Of a DNA stretch of 64,000 bases, positions 32,451-44,961 are shown piece by piece; the stretch's first letter is position 1; each line of letters starts with the position of its first letter. A model generated the notes under the pieces. It saw only the letters and a program-made list of their open reading frames with translations. It did no database searches and was not told the DNA's origin. This DNA is from Liquidambar formosana (Eukaryota; Streptophyta; Magnoliopsida; Saxifragales; Altingiaceae): NCBI GenBank assembly GCA_039720395.1, contig JBBPBK010000102.1, positions 124,001-188,000 of the forward strand, given 5' to 3'. A program made the translations under genes and the position numbers.

Positions 32451-33330
32451 CTTCAATGGAAATCTTCACATTGATGATTTCTTTGATTGGTTATCAGAGG
32501 TAGAGTACTTCTTCAGCATGATGGAGATTCTTGAGGATCGTATGGTGAAATTGGTGGCTTATAAATTGAAAAGTGGTGCCGCAATTTGGTGGGATCAACT
32601 TCAGATTAATCAACATCGATAAGGGAAAACGCCTTTGAGGACTTGGAGGCGAATGTGACAACTCCTTAGAGGTAAATATTTAAAGCCTGATTATGAGCAA
32701 TATTTGTTCTAAGCCTACGAAAATGGTACTCAGGTATCCAAATCTATATTTGATTACTATGTTGAATTTTCTAAATTATCCGCGAGAAATAATTTGAATG
32801 AGACAGATGGTCAGAGAGTTGTGCGGTATCTTAAAGAGTTAAAGCCATCAATTCGTGGTAAAATTGGGTTGCAAATATTAAGGACAATGGAGGAAGCCCA
32901 TAATTTAGCATTGAAGGCTGAACTCATGGAACATAGACCGACGTACTCAGGGTATCGTAGGAACACTGGGGAAGCATCTAGTAATAGTGTAGACAAAGGC
33001 AAAGGTCCTTAAACTCCTGTGCCTACAACTCAAGGGAGGTCACAAGGAGAATCAGCCTGAAGCAGTGGTAGTACCGAACAACAGCAGAGTACTCAAGCTC
33101 ACCACAATATCCCAATTAGTCCTGATCCTTATCCTAGGTCTGTGCCAGATAAGTGTTATAGGTATGGTAAGCCTGGGCATCGTTTCAATACCTGTCCTAA
33201 TCGTAGACCTGTTAATTTTGTGGAAGAAGGTAATGAAGAGATATATGAAGATCAAATTGAAGGTGAGGATGAATTATATGACGGTGTCAATGAAGTTGAG
33301 GGGGTAGAGCAAGTTAATTGTGTAGTATAG
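32451..33330 (+). pseudogene. Element A gag, 3' fragment with broken zinc knuckle
   Basis: Gag resumes after element B with [18 protein letters not shown] and runs through several stops (for example near 32621, 32657, 32710 and 33010). The zinc knuckle at about 33148-33190 reads [14 protein letters not shown]: the second cysteine of the CCHC motif is tyrosine. An acidic tail follows. Confidence 0.85.
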
Positions 33331-33420
33331 TGTGTACTCTATGCGCCAAAACAGGAGGACCTTACCCAATGTCACAATATTTTTCGTTCTTATTGTATTA
33401 TCAATCAAAAACTGTGTGAC

Positions 33421-34188
33421 TTGATCATTGATAGTGGGAGTTACGAGAACTTCGTAGCTAAAAGGTTGGTGGACTGTTTGAAACTTCCGATAGAGTTGCA
33501 CCCATTCCCATATACCATCGGTTGGATTCAAAAAGGACCTATTGTGAAGGTAACTCAAATTTGTCGCGTTCCAATTTCTATAGGCAAGCATTATAAATCT
33601 GAAATTCTATGTGATGTAGTTGATATGGATGCTAGCTATATTTTATTGGGTCGACTATGGCAATTTGATGTTGATGCTACTCATACAGGTAGAGATAATA
33701 AGTATTCTTTTGTATGGGAATCAAAGAAAATTGCCATGGTTCTAGCAAAACAGAATCCAATTATAAATGAACCTCTTAAAACAGAGGGGCAATCTTTTCT
33801 AACCATGAGCAGGTCCAAAGCTGAGTTCATGGCTGACACTAAAGAATTGAATAATGTGTATGTCGTAATGGTAAAAGAAGTGGTAGAAGAGAAGAAATCC
33901 CAGCAAGCAATTATTTCAGGCAAAATTCAACCATTGTTGGAGGAATTCAAGGAGTTGATTTCAGAGGATTTGCCTAATAAATTGCCACCTATGCGAGATA
34001 TTCAACATCATATTAATTTAATACCTAGGGCAAGTCTACCGAATTTGCCGCATTATCGAATGAGTCCAAAGGAGAATGAGATCTTGAGGGAGAAAATTGA
34101 AGATTTGTTACAAAAAGGTTTTATTCGAGAAAGCATGAGTCATTGTGCAGTTCCAGCATTGTTGACACCAAAGAAGGACGAGAGATAG
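33421..34188 (+). pseudogene. Element A protease and start of reverse transcriptase
   Basis: An open stretch contains the protease active-site motif [17 protein letters not shown], the second motif [10 protein letters not shown], a linker and the RT entry [18 protein letters not shown] with [18 protein letters not shown] at about 34186-34188 interrupts RT just before its next conserved motif. Confidence 0.9.
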
Positions 34189-34800
34189 TAGATGTGCATT
34201 GATAGCAAGGCCATCAACAAGATTACTGTAAAGTATAGATTTCCTATTCCGCAGCTTGATGACATGCTAGATATACTCGAGGGGTCAAGTTGTCAACAAA
34301 AATCGACTTGCGTAGTGAGTACCATCAAATTCGCATTCGTCCTGGAGATAAGTGGAAGACTGCATTCAAGAGCAAGGATGGATTGTACGAGTGATTAGTC
34401 ATGCTATTTGGGCTATCCAATGCACCAAGTACCTTTATGCGAGTCATGAATCAAATCTTGAGGCCTTTTGTGGAAAAGTTTGTTGTTGTTTATTTTGATG
34501 ACATTCTTATTTATAGTAAAACTGAAGTTGAGCATATTGGGCAATTAAAGGTGGTGTTGACTGTGCTGTGAGAAAATCAATTATTTATTAACTTCAAGAA
34601 GTGCACTTTTATGACGAATAGCCTACTATTCCTGGGTTATGTGGTGAGTGCAGATAGAATTCATGTAGATGAAGACAAAGCTCACACAATTAAAGAGTGG
34701 CCTACACCAAAGACCGTGACTGAGGAAGGAGTTTTCATGGTCTGGCTACTTTCTATTGTCGCTTTATAAGGAATTTTAGTACTATTACTGCACCAATTAC
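34189..34800 (+). pseudogene. Element A reverse transcriptase core, frameshifted
   Basis: RT motifs are spread over different frames: [20 protein letters not shown], then a frameshift near 34290, an [19 protein letters not shown] stretch and the catalytic box [11 protein letters not shown] at about 34490-34522, followed by stops near 34570. The polymerase could not be made. Confidence 0.88.
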
Positions 34801-34807
34801 TGAGTGC

Positions 34808-35473
34808 TTGAAGAAAGGAAAATTCCTATGGGGTGAGGAAGCTAAACAGAATTTTGCTTTAATCAAAGAAAAATTATTTACAGCACCTGTGCTAGTGTTA
34901 CCAAGTTTTGAGAAATTTTTTGAAGTAGGGTGTGATGCTAGTGGAGTTGGCATTGGAGCTATTCTATCACAAGAGAATCGTCCTATGGCGTTCTTTAGTG
35001 AAAATTTGAATGACGCGAGACAAAAGTGGAGTACCTATGATCAAGAATTCTATGCTGTGGTTCGAGCTTTGAAGAATTGGGAACATTATCTTATACAAAG
35101 GGAGTTTGTGCTGTACTCAGATCACCAAGCATTAAAATTCATCAATAGTCAGAAGAAGCTTGACAGTATGCATGTGAGATGGACTACTTTTCTACAAAAA
35201 TTTCCTTTTGTTATTAAGCATAAATCTGGGGTTATGAATCATGTTGCCGATGCTTTGAGTCGTCCTGCTACTTTGCTTGTTACATTGGCACATGAAATTG
35301 TTGGGTTTGACTATCTGAAAGAGCTTTATAAGGATGATGAAGATTTTAGAGAAATTTGGGCTAAGTGCATTGATAAACAACCTGTCAATGACTTCAGCTT
35401 GAATAATGGATTTTTGTTTAAAGGAAATTGTTTGTGCATCCCAAAGACTTCATTGAGGGAAAAACTAATCTAA
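34808..35473 (+). pseudogene. Element A RNase H domain
   Basis: A 221-codon open stretch with the RNase H family features [40 protein letters not shown] and [11 protein letters not shown], then HVADALSR and the start of the linker to integrase. It is open but separated from the RT core by stops, so it is a fragment of a dead polyprotein. Confidence 0.9.
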
Positions 35474-35851
35474 AACTTTCATGGTGGAGGATTGAGTGGG
35501 CACCTTGGAAGAGACAATTAATTGCGAAATTTCATCAAAGAAAGAGCTCGTCAAAATTTTGGGAGAGATCCAATCATAGCATCAAGTTGATAATTTATCA
35601 ATTGATCTTCTTAATATTTACAAGTTAGGACAAATTGATTTTATTGGGGTCGAAAAATTTAATTTTATTATTAGTCCTTACTTGATTGATGTCATTAATC
35701 AATTAAAGGCTACACAGACAATGGTTCCAGTAAAAAATATTTTAGAGTGAAAATTTCAAAGGAGGATGAAACAATTGAAGTACTCGAAGTATCTTTTTGT
35801 TTGGGATGGAAGACTTCAAGCTCATGCAACAAACTCAAGGATGAGTTGTTT
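35474..35851 (+). pseudogene. Element A integrase remnant
   Basis: Only the zinc-finger start (FHGGGLSGHLGRD, about 35478-35515) and a few hundred bases to the LTR remain, with stops throughout. About 1 kb of catalytic core expected here is missing, so integrase was deleted. Confidence 0.75.
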
Positions 35852-35853
35852 TC

Positions 35854-35866
35854 AAGTGGAGGGGAC
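35854..35866 (+). other. Polypurine tract of element A
   Basis: AAGTGGAGGGGAC ends exactly at the 3' LTR edge. Confidence 0.85.
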
Positions 35867-36361
35867 TGATATAGGACAAGTCACCCTTTCTTGTCGCCTT
35901 GGCCATTGGCCATTGCTAGATCATCAAAAGGTTGCACACAAAGCAGAGGGCACTTAACTAGAAAGCAAAGGGCATCTAACTAGATTTGATTTGTCGGACA
36001 TGCCAAATCTAGTTAGTTTCTTAACTAGATTTGCTTATTTTATCCGGGTGTTTATTTTGTTTATTCCTTTCCTATTTTATTGCTTTCCCCTATTTTATTG
36101 CTTTCCTAAGTTTAGTAGAATTCTTTTGCCTAGTTTATTAGAATTCCTTTTCCTAGTTTACTTAGAGTTCAAGTATTAGTCTCTTTAAATAGGCTTGTAG
36201 AACTATGGGCAAGGATTAACTTTTCATCAATAATATTTCTTTGAGAGTTTTCTCTATGGTTTTTGTTACTTCTCGTGGATTCGAGTTCTTTCTCGTGGAT
36301 TCGAGAACCTAGGCTATTGACGTTTGTCATATTCATATCACTCTAGTTTTTTGCTGCGTCA
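35867..36361 (+). repeat. 3' LTR of element A
   Basis: It begins TGATATAGGACAAG and ends CTGCGTCA. Compared with the 5' LTR it has point differences and a small insertion of about 20 bp near 36120. The following CTTCC (36362-36366) is the target duplication inside kinase exon 5. Confidence 0.93.
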
Positions 36362-36393
36362 CTTCCAGTCTAGTTGCTCTTTCTTGGCAGGGT
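36362..36393 (-). pseudogene. Exon 5 of the S-receptor-like kinase, 5' fragment
   Basis: After the acceptor TAG at 36394-36396 the exon encodes DPAKKEQLDWK and is then interrupted by element A. The last five bases (CTTCC on plus, 36362-36366) are the target duplication, repeated at 13163-13167. Confidence 0.9.
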
Positions 36394-36513
36394 CTACCAG
36401 TATGTTCATCATTATTTGCAAATAAATATCAATACCAATTCCTTGTATTGAGCAGTTAATTTGAAATGAGGCACTAACTTATAAAAGCCATAATTTGGGT
36501 GAAAAAAACATAC

Positions 36514-36730
36514 CAAAAAGAAAACAATCCAAGCTTTTATTGGGCATGTATTCATAAAGCAACATTTTTTCTTCCCCTTGAATGCACCAGCCCAAAAGTT
36601 TAACAAGATTTCTGTGTTGTAATTTGGCAATTAGTGTAATCTCATTCTTAAGCTCCTCTACACCTTGTCCAGACTTTCTTGAAAGCCTCTTTACAGCTAT
36701 GTCTTGTCCCCCTGGTTAGCAAAATATTTC
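36514..36730 (-). pseudogene. Exon 4 of the S-receptor-like kinase: kinase N-lobe
   Basis: The minus strand encodes the beta-3 lysine motif ([14 protein letters not shown]), the alpha-C region ([20 protein letters not shown]) and the hinge ([12 protein letters not shown]), ending LFG at a GTATG donor (36509-36513). The start is uncertain. The expected G-K-L-P-G-G lead-in is altered and none of the nearby AG acceptors restores a clean frame, so a small indel is likely. The right edge is given to within about 15 bases. Confidence 0.8.
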
Positions 36731-37234
36731 CATCTCAGATTAGGGTTTCCTTGCTCTATATTAAGGTTATTAATTAAGGCATATATGAAACATATATCTC
36801 AGCATCTCTCCTGCTATCGATTCATATATCATTCAGAGATTTATTTCTACAGAAGAAGAAGAACCCTAGTTTCGATTCTAGGATTCAGCCTTACATGAGT
36901 CTTCAAGAGGCTTTAAGCCACAACATGATAATCTTTATATTGAGTTTGTGAGATCCAAAGAACCAGATTGGTGAACTTTGGGAGGATTTTGGGAGTGAAG
37001 AATCACAGATTTCAAAGTGGAGCGAGACGAAGTTTCATTTGTGATTAATAAATTTTGAAGAGGTACGAAAATTTGATCCAGTGATTGAGCACAAGACGCT
37101 GCGAATAGGGGCTGCAGAGTAGGAATACGTGTTGGTCAGTAGATAACATTGTCAAGTCCTTTAATCGTTTGATTTCATAGGGTATTAATTCTGTAATTCC
37201 AGAATTTCACAATTTGTCTAAAGTAGGAATTCAC

Positions 37235-37461
37235 CTTGTAGACAGGACCAAATCCCCCTTGGCCGAGCTTGTTGTCCTCAAAAAAGTTTTTTGTAGCAAC
37301 TACAACACAACTGAAATCGAACGACCGTAATCCAGGTCCACTTCCTTCTTGCCCTTCTCCAACAAGATCATCTGGTCCTAAAAAATCTGTCGAGAATTCT
37401 ATACTTGTGCCCGCACCAAATAGTGGTATATCATTGTCCTTCCTCCATGAATTTGACATGG
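37235..37461 (-). pseudogene. Exon 3 of the S-receptor-like kinase: juxtamembrane and glycine loop
   Basis: The exon follows a CTACAG acceptor and encodes an acidic juxtamembrane segment, then [20 protein letters not shown] and the glycine-rich loop [10 protein letters not shown], ending at a GTGAAT donor. Most relatives have TIxxATxNFS at this place, so the segment is recognisable but drifting. No stop lies in it. Confidence 0.9.
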
Positions 37462-37573
37462 CTGTAGTTGAAAAATTTTGAAAATAAAATAGAACAGAAT
37501 CACAGATTCATCACTTTAGAAGTTTATATCAAGAAAAAGTCACATTTTCATATGCTGAACCACAAAATTTGAC

Positions 37574-37684
37574 CTTTTTGCTTTGCTTTTAACCTCCGAA
37601 GTATCCAAATGCATACATTAAGGATGATTGTTCCTGCTACCACAATTGGTATTATTACAAGTTTGGATATTTTGCTCCTGCCAC
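37574..37684 (-). pseudogene. Exon 2 of the S-receptor-like kinase: transmembrane helix
   Basis: After a TATAG acceptor, the exon encodes a short basic stretch, then a continuous hydrophobic helix of about 20 residues (LVIIPIVVAGTIILNVCIWI) and a stop-transfer run RRLKAKQK. It joins exon 1 in phase (E-L-G-G-R). The donor is AG/GTCAAA, non-consensus beyond the GT. Confidence 0.85.
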
Positions 37685-37801
37685 CTATAGTTGAAGAAAG
37701 ACATAAAAGTCACTATATTGCCTAGAATTAAAATCAAGATTAGAGACACTTAATCTTATATAAAACCATTAATTATCATAAGGTTTCGTAATTTACTTTA
37801 C

Positions 37802-39111
37802 CTAATTCAGAATCAGCAAGACGGACCTGCAGTGTTGTTCCGCCTTCTGATAATTGCTCAACATCAACCAAATCCCCGCTCCATATCATGCACCCGATTC
37901 CGCTATGAAACGTACACGCATTACACGAACAATTCTTCAAACACTTGTCCTTGCACTCCTCCATGTCCGTCGCCACCACTGAATCTGAAAAATCTGGCTA
38001 CTTCACCTTCTGAACCTCTAAAAACCCATCTCCTTTCCCCTCATTAACACTACTACTCCTCTCACACTGCAATTGGGTCCCCCTAATACACCCACCTGAC
38101 CAATTTCCTCTGTTCCATTGGTCCATGTACCTAGGTTCAAACCCTTCAATACAACTGCATATTGGAGAATCTGTCACCCTACAAATCCCAAAAACTCCCA
38201 CACGTACTGTACATCCCACATTCTTCATCTGGCTGCAACTGCAGCACCCTCCAATCCTTTATCCCATCGTCCCACTGTAGCTGCTCTTCAATTCCATCCC
38301 ACCCTATTTGAAACCTCAACATATCGGAACTATTCGTTGGAGTGTATGTGAAATACATGTTCCCGTCTCCGTTAACAGGGGAAAGCTTAAAACCATAAAA
38401 ATAGAGACCTCTCATGCTGGGAACTCCAGTAAATACTTGCCCATTCCAGTGCCCACTTCTCCATCGACGATTCGATTGCTCCCATATAACAATCTGTGAT
38501 GATCCGCGAGGGTCAATGCCCATTGAGTAGCTTCCAGGTGAAGGATCGCTGGCAGTTTTCCAAGAAGTGAAAACACGTCTCTCTCCCGTGGAAGTATTCA
38601 CTGGCACCCTCATGCCAGGTAGATATGTATCTGTTGGATTGTTGAAGCTCTGCCAGTAGGCCTTAAAAGGTTTGCCAATATTTTCTGTGCTTGAAAGGAG
38701 GAGGTTTCCAGTATCCATAAGAATTGCCGTTGTGTCGTTTGATACAATTACTGAAACATTAGTCGACCAAACTGAATTCCCATTTCCATCTAAAACGGCC
38801 AGATTCCCGTCATTTCCAAATGTTAAAATTCCAGCTGTACGGGAAATTGGTTTCTCCCTGTTAGCAACCCATAAAATTGTTTGTGGAGGAATCTTGTTGA
38901 ACCATATTCCAACATATCGTAAGGTAGAATTGACGGGGCTGAAGAATCCTAGCACAAAATTCTGGCCGGCCGAGACCACAGTTTCGCCATCTCTTATGAA
39001 CCGGCCTTGCGTAATTGTATTGGCTGCATTGCAAAACAGAGCAAGGGTACAAAGAATAAATGAGAGTGAGCAAAGAAACATAGGAGTCTCGTGTCTGCAA
39101 CTAGAGCCCAT
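37802..39111 (-). pseudogene. Exon 1 of the S-receptor-like kinase: signal peptide and ectodomain
   Basis: The ATG at 39109-39111 opens a hydrophobic signal peptide (about residues 10-29) followed by a B-lectin domain beginning NTITQGRFIRDGE, with the family WVANREKPI motif, and an S-locus glycoprotein domain. One extra T in a five-T run (A run 38190-38194 on plus) shifts the frame inside the EGF-like domain just after CGMYSTCGSF, giving a stop four codons later. In the other frame the EGF and PAN domains continue (PICSCIEGFEP; MEECKDKCLKNCSCNAC) but meet a TAG at 37998-38000, where close relatives have a sense codon. The donor is GTAAAG at 37796-37801. Confidence 0.93.
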
Positions 39112-40440
39112 CTCACAATTTGGACTCTTTCAAGTACGGCAGAATTTTCAAAAGACAGATAAATGGAATCGTGGATATATTTGTAAAAGGGCGTATAGTC
39201 CAAGGATATGTGAACTCAAGGATGCTGCTTTGTCTTGCAGTCCATGGCCCATGTACGACTCTAATGCCAAGTTGACAAGCAAGACTAAGAAACTTGTTTT
39301 GAATAATACGCAGACACATAAATGACATGTGGAATTCCATATTTTTGCAAACCATGTGATCTCGTGTCTAGCGATGACTCACAGACTGTCCTATAGGTTT
39401 TTTCGTTTCTTGCTGACCAGTCCAAATGTCCAATGCAGTTGCTGTCGTATTTATGGTGGCAAGTTCCACCATGATGGCCGCCATGGGGAAAATTAAGTAG
39501 GTGAATCTCATGAAAGTTTAATCTCGCACGCCATTTACACCCTCCTGAGGTGGTTCTCTTTTTATTCCATACAATATCAAACACTCCACCTAGAGGGCTG
39601 TTAAGGGGGTTGCCAGCGCATCTCCAACCATAACAATGTTCACATTCACTAGCTATTTGTATTTTAGTACTTTTTTCTCATTCTTCAACGTTTTGCAAGC
39701 ATATAAATAATGAGGATTTTGAAACATGGCTAAGTATGATTAGAATAAACCTTGAATAGTTAATTAGTTATTGCAAAATATTGTCCTTTCGTTCACATTA
39801 TTACGGTTGGAGATGCTCTAAAAAGGAACACCCCCCAAATAAAAGGTACCTTATTTTTTGAAATAAAAAATACAGTAGGTTACGCAGAACCTTCCTGAAC
39901 CATAAAAGTAGTCTCACAAAGCTTTTGTGAACTTTAAAACTAAATAAATGATCCCTTAACTATTAATTGTGACACTTTGCCCCTTTTGCCAAATTTAATG
40001 TCATTTTTTTTGTGGGGGAGGGGGATCAATTTTCAATCATATTTAAAATTTTTTCTTCAGATTTAATGCCTAAAATAATTGTGAAAACAATATGGCATGA
40101 CATGATGTGCTCAAATGATCTATTTCTATCAAATTCAACAACAAAACAAAGGATGGTACAGAGTGTAATAATTTAATAGATTAGTGAATTAATTATTTGT
40201 TCAGTTTCAAAGATCAAGATGGTTTTGTGAAATTAGATCTATAATTTAAGGGGAATTCATGGAATTTTCCTTTAAAGAAATGTAGACATTGCAAGTTGAT
40301 GTAACTGCTCTTTCGCTCAATCATGCATGGCTGCTGGAGAGGTTGGCATTCTCACATGGGAAAATAATTATTCCTCGCATAGGCACATCAACACGGACGT
40401 TGTGGACTTCCAACCACTATAAATGTGGAATTATGAATTC
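39112..40440. other. Upstream region of the kinase pseudogene, no gene seen
   Basis: Its promoter would lie here on minus, but I see no convincing TATA box close to the ATG. The small open frames at 39113-39584 have no recognisable domain. Confidence 0.5.
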
Positions 40441-40600
40441 ATCTATTACAGATAGGTCCAGGTATGGTAAATAATTATAATTCAATATAAATGATTACTA
40501 ACTTACAAATAAATGATTACTAACTTAACTAAGAATGACTACTAATTGTAATCGAATCGTAAATGTTTGCCCCTAACCGGACCTATCTGTAATTCCCTCT
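40441..40600. mobile_element. Short MITE-like inverted repeat
   Basis: ATTACAGATAGGTCC near 40446 is inverted as GGACCTATCTGTAAT near 40580, enclosing AT-rich sequence with the repeat AAATGATTACTAACTTA. The relation to the element at 41187-41668 is suggested by shared GTAGTCATT and AGTTAGTAG words. Ends and target duplication are uncertain. Confidence 0.45.
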
Positions 40601-40652
<52 letters not shown>

Positions 40653-41186
40653 CTGGTAGAACCTACTATTACTTTTTTATTGCAAAAAACTACAACAACC
40701 CACGACATACGTTTTAGTGTACAATTAAATATTAATGACATTATGAAATAATTGTCGTTAGAGTCACCTCTTGGGGGCCTAAATGGACCTTACCTTTCTC
40801 AGGATTTGGACTGTACCGTGTGGAATCAACACTGGAAGGGAATTTTAGGGCCCTGATAATTGGGTTCAAGTTGGATTGAACCCGTGGAAGGCCTAACCAA
40901 CCACAGAAATTTTCAAAGCTGAGCTTTCGGTGTGGTGTTGCATTGAAAAGCTGGCTGTCCATGGATAATTCTGGGAACATCCAGAATAGTTGGAAGAATC
41001 AATGTACTCATGTGGCATGGCCTCGTCATGTCATCACCGGTTAAAAAAATTTAATCAAATTTTAAATTTTAAATTCTATATCACCATCGCATTGACTTGC
41101 ATGTTATGCCACATCATCATCATTACTGACATCGCATGCTACATAGGTATATTATATACACATGTTTTGTCAGTAGAATTTTCTTA
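40601..41186. other. Poly-T tract and intergenic sequence
   Basis: A run of about 45 T begins near 40604. The rest has no gene or element that I recognise. The length of the T run may be unreliable in the assembly. Confidence 0.5.
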
Positions 41187-41668
41187 AGGGGGAATTTTAG
41201 ATTGGTTGGGCTAGGGGACAATAATTACAGTTAGTAGTCATTGTTAATTAAGTTAGTAGATATTTACTAAGAAGTTAGTAGCATTATGCACTTAACTGTA
41301 ATTATTTTCTCCCTCCTTTTCTTAATCGTAACGGCATGCAGCATTTCAAGAATATGATTTGGGTGAGCTTGTCTTATTATTAAAAGTAGTGTAACTTTAC
41401 AATAGAGGCCAAACGGGAATCGTATCTATGAGAGGGGCATTGAAGGAGAGGGCTCAAATGATAAATAAGTGGCATTTATAGGGTAGCCCTATCTTTAGAA
41501 AAGGGAAAAAAAAATTAAAAAGAAAAGTAGGACTTCCCACTAACTATTTTTAGGGGGAATTACAAATAGGTCGAGTTATGGGTAAATACTTATTTTTAGT
41601 AGTCATTGTTAATTAAGTTGGTAGTCATTTACTGAAAAGTAGCCCGACCAATCTAAAATTCGCCCTTA
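41187..41668. mobile_element. MITE with inverted ends
   Basis: The left end AAGGGGGAATTTTAGATTGG is inverted at the right as CCAATCTAAAATTCGCCCTT. The interior has two near-identical copies of TTAGTAGTCATTGTTAATTA. It encodes nothing. The superfamily is unclear because no flanking duplication is certain. Confidence 0.6.
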
Positions 41669-42344
41669 TTTTTAAGGGGCAGCTGGAGCCACATGCCATT
41701 CTTTTTGGTTGAATTGGGTGGCTCTCGCCTACTCAACATGAAGCCACGAAGGACAACACCAGCACATGCCCAACTCAACTTGGAAGTACAATTCCAGCAC
41801 AACCCGAGTTTAATTTTTTGATTTAGGGTTGGGCTCAAATTAGGCTCACACTGGGCGGGCTTGGATTCGGTGGGTTGGGTTCACTGTTGGCTCAATTTTA
41901 TTAATTCACGTTGCTGCTTCATACGCATTTCAAATTTTCAATAATTCAAATCAACCATAAATTTAATTTAATCAATCTTATATTAAATTTAGTAGTGTAT
42001 AAATAATATCAAAAATATTGACAATATCGTAAAGATATTTTGCAAAAAATAAATATTAGTTAGATATCGTATCGAGGGTACGGATACACGGATATATCGT
42101 GGATATATCGAAGATATCGTGAATATTTTAATCCATGATTGTGCCACATCATTAATTTGGGAAAAAAAAAAAAAAAGTTAGTGATGTATATATAGCAATG
42201 GTCAAAAGAAAATACTTGATTATGATCAATTCGGAACTTAATTTGGTCCTAATTTGTCATTAAAATTAACCCGCAAAGTTTATTATCCTTTCAAGTACTT
42301 TGAATCTGTGACAAATTTATTATTCGAATTACTAATCATATAGT
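41669..42344. other. Intergenic sequence with GATATATCG block
   Basis: At 42060-42130 words like GGATATATCG and AGATATCG repeat, as at 6640-7110. It also holds the 3' flank of the S-protein homologue. No other gene was seen. Confidence 0.5.
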
Positions 42345-42758
42345 CTACCATGGATACTCATTAACCCATGTAGAGTTATCCCTGCTAAAATAAAACCCAT
42401 CCTCCCTCGCCGACCAGAAGCAGTATGACTTGTACAGACACCTCTTTTCATCTCTTGTTGCCTTGAATGCCTCGATGTACCTGCTCTTTTGCCCCCACAC
42501 GTTGAAGCAGAAGTAAAGCCTTGTTCTAAAGAAGTCGATTTTGGTAGAGAAAAAATAAACACCACCTGGGAATAGAGTGCGCATGCCAAGGTCCTCAGTT
42601 TTGGACTTGCAACGGACGCTTAACGGCACCGTATCATTGCGGATGTCATTGCTGATACTGATATGGTATCTCGTCCCTAGCATCGCCATTGCTTGTGGGT
42701 AAATGAGGAATAATGCCACAACAAGCACAAGCAGGAAGCGGCTGAAGGGATTGATCAT
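42345..42758 (-). CDS. S-protein homologue (plant self-incompatibility S1 family)
   Basis: A single-exon gene for a 137-residue secreted protein. Residues 1-26 form a signal peptide (hydrophobic LLVLVVALFLIYPQAMA). The mature part starts with YHISISNDI, as usual for the family, followed by LSVRCKSKTEDLG, YFCFNVW and CLYKSYCFWSAREDGFYFSR. All four family cysteines are present (in VRCK, YFCF and CLYKSYC), which in S1 proteins form two disulfides. In Papaver the founding member is the stigma self-incompatibility determinant; most homologues have unknown roles. A TATA box lies about 75-80 bp upstream. It is the only member in this window with the full cysteine set and lies 3.2 kb upstream of the dead kinase on the same strand. 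Confidence 0.93.
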   Translation of the reverse strand: MINPFSRFLLVLVVALFLIYPQAMAMLGTRYHISISNDIRNDTVPLSVRCKSKTEDLGMRTLFPGGVYFFSTKIDFFRTRLYFCFNVWGQKSRYIEAFKATRDEKRCLYKSYCFWSAREDGFYFSRDNSTWVNEYPW

Positions 42759-42830
42759 GCTTGTGAAAATGGCAAGGGTGCATATGGTTTCTTTGTTTTG
42801 TAGCTTTATGAGTCAAATAATTTGGAGGAT

Positions 42831-42840
42831 ATACTTATAG
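42831..42840 (-). promoter_or_regulatory. TATA box of the S-protein homologue at 42345
   Basis: The minus strand reads TTCTATAAGTATATCC about 75 bases before the ATG at 42758. It is the only TATA-like sequence at a suitable distance. Confidence 0.5.
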
Positions 42841-44365
42841 AAGACTCATCACATGAAAAATGTCTTGCATTGTTGGCTGCCAAGTACCATACATGGTAAT
42901 GAATTTATTTTTTTATTTTTATTATTTTTTTTTTTTGGGTAATTCCATAGTAATGAATTAGCCAATAATGTAAAGACCAGAGTAATGTTATGTAGACAAA
43001 AAAGGTTGTTACAGACAAGCGAAGAATAAATTTTTTGAAAGAAATACTCATGAAAACCTTTTAAAGAAAAAATTTAGTGTGAAAGACTGAAAGATAAATG
43101 CAATAGAGTAGTGATACATAGGACCACTATTAGAGAACCAAAACATAAGACCACTGACTTTGCTGAATATGATTGGTCAGTGATATTAACACCATTAGTA
43201 GCTAAAAAAGAACTTAATATAGAAAACCCTCGATTCCGGGTTCAGATAAATGCTCCCAAAATTTAGATAAATGGGAATCAATGCAAAATATTCAGATAAT
43301 TAACCATAGCATATCATACAAAATATGCATCAAGATAATACTACAACTCAATCATTATCATGACAAATCAAATAAATTAGGAATTTTATCATATAACAAT
43401 GGGGATCGAGTTCCCCACCCCCACCACCCCCCCCCCCTTCCTTTTCTCACCCAAAAAATAAACTAAGTATGTTTTTAGAACTATAAATATTCAGATAATT
43501 TGTGATTTTTTTTCAGATAACAGTAGGAATTCCCCCTGTATTGTTTGCTCCTAATTAGTGCCATGAATATTCAAATAAATTGAGATTTTTATTAGATAAC
43601 ATTGTGATGTTTTTAAGATAATACTAAATGCAATATGACACTAAATATGACAAATCAGATAAATTGGGAGTTCATCATATAACAATGGGGAGCTCCCCAT
43701 CTGCACCCAACCCCCCCCCCCCCGCCCAAAAAAAAAAGAAAAAAAAAAAAGAAAGGAAAAAAAAAAAAGCTAGTTACTCTTTAGTTACGTTTTAGTTACG
43801 AAAGAGGGGAAGGAGGAGTAACTGGGATGACTAACACCTTTAGTTTGGATTTGTTTTCCTAAACCAATTAGAATCAATTGAGTTTGTTTTCCTTTATTTC
43901 CTTCCTATTTTTAAGCGATTACGGTTCTTATTCTTCCATTTTTATGCCCCATTCTTTAGGGATCACAACCATCGCATTTTAAGCATAATTGGCATGAAGA
44001 AAGAGATATTGTTTTTACGTTTCGATTTCATATTCAGTTTTTTGCAGTATTCCGACATTGGAATCACAGTGATTGTAAAGGTTACTTGATTCAGTTGATT
44101 GTGTTCTTCATGTTGAGTTAATATTCAATTGATCTTGATCGCGATTGTAAAGGCTACTTCAATTCAATTCACTGTGTTCATCTTTTTGGATCCATATTCA
44201 TTTTATCTTGATCATGATTTGTAAAGGTTAACTCAATTTAGTTTATTGTGTTTATGTTTTTGGACCCATATTCAAGATAGCATGTGTTTGTGTCGTGTAC
44301 TACATATATACGAAGTTGCTACCTTATTTTATTTTTTTTGGGAAGGGGGGGGAGGATTTTTGGGG

Positions 44366-44371
44366 GTCATG

Positions 44372-44410
<39 letters not shown>

Positions 44411-44480
44411 ATAACTAAAAAGTAACTGGGTTTTCTTTTTTTTGGGGGGGGGGGGGGGGGGAGGGGGGGGGGGGGGGTGG
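44366..44480. repeat. Homopolymer cluster: poly-A and poly-G
   Basis: A run of about 40 A (from 44371) is followed by a G-rich run from about 44446 to 44477. The open frame through here is a product of these runs and not a gene. Confidence 0.85.
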
Positions 44481-44917
44481 TGCAGATGGGGAACTCTCCA
44501 TTGTGATATGATAAACTCCCAATTTATTTGATTTATCATATTTAGTGTCATATTGCATTCAGTATTACCTTAAAAACTTCACAATTTTATCTTAAAAAAT
44601 CCCAATTTATCTGAATATTCATAGTACTAGTCAAGGGAAAACAATGCAGGGGGGAATTCCTACTGTTATTTGAAAAAAAAAAAATCACAAATTATCTGAA
44701 TAGTCATGGTTCTAAAAACGTACTAGGTTTTTTTTGGGGGGGGGGGGGGGGGGGGTAGGGAATAGGCATGGCAATCTCAACCCAAACCCGTGAACTCGCC
44801 CAAACCCACCTGCAATAAATGGGTTTGGGTGAAGTAAATTTCTAATTGGGTTGGTAATGGGTTACCTGTAATAACCCAATAAAAAAAATTTAAAAAAAAA
44901 AGAGAAGAAGAAAGAAT

Positions 44918-44918
<1 letters not shown>

Positions 44919-44961
<43 letters not shown>

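Noticed and set aside
44324..44551. Open frame rich in proline and phenylalanine.
   Set aside because: It is made by the poly-A and poly-G runs.
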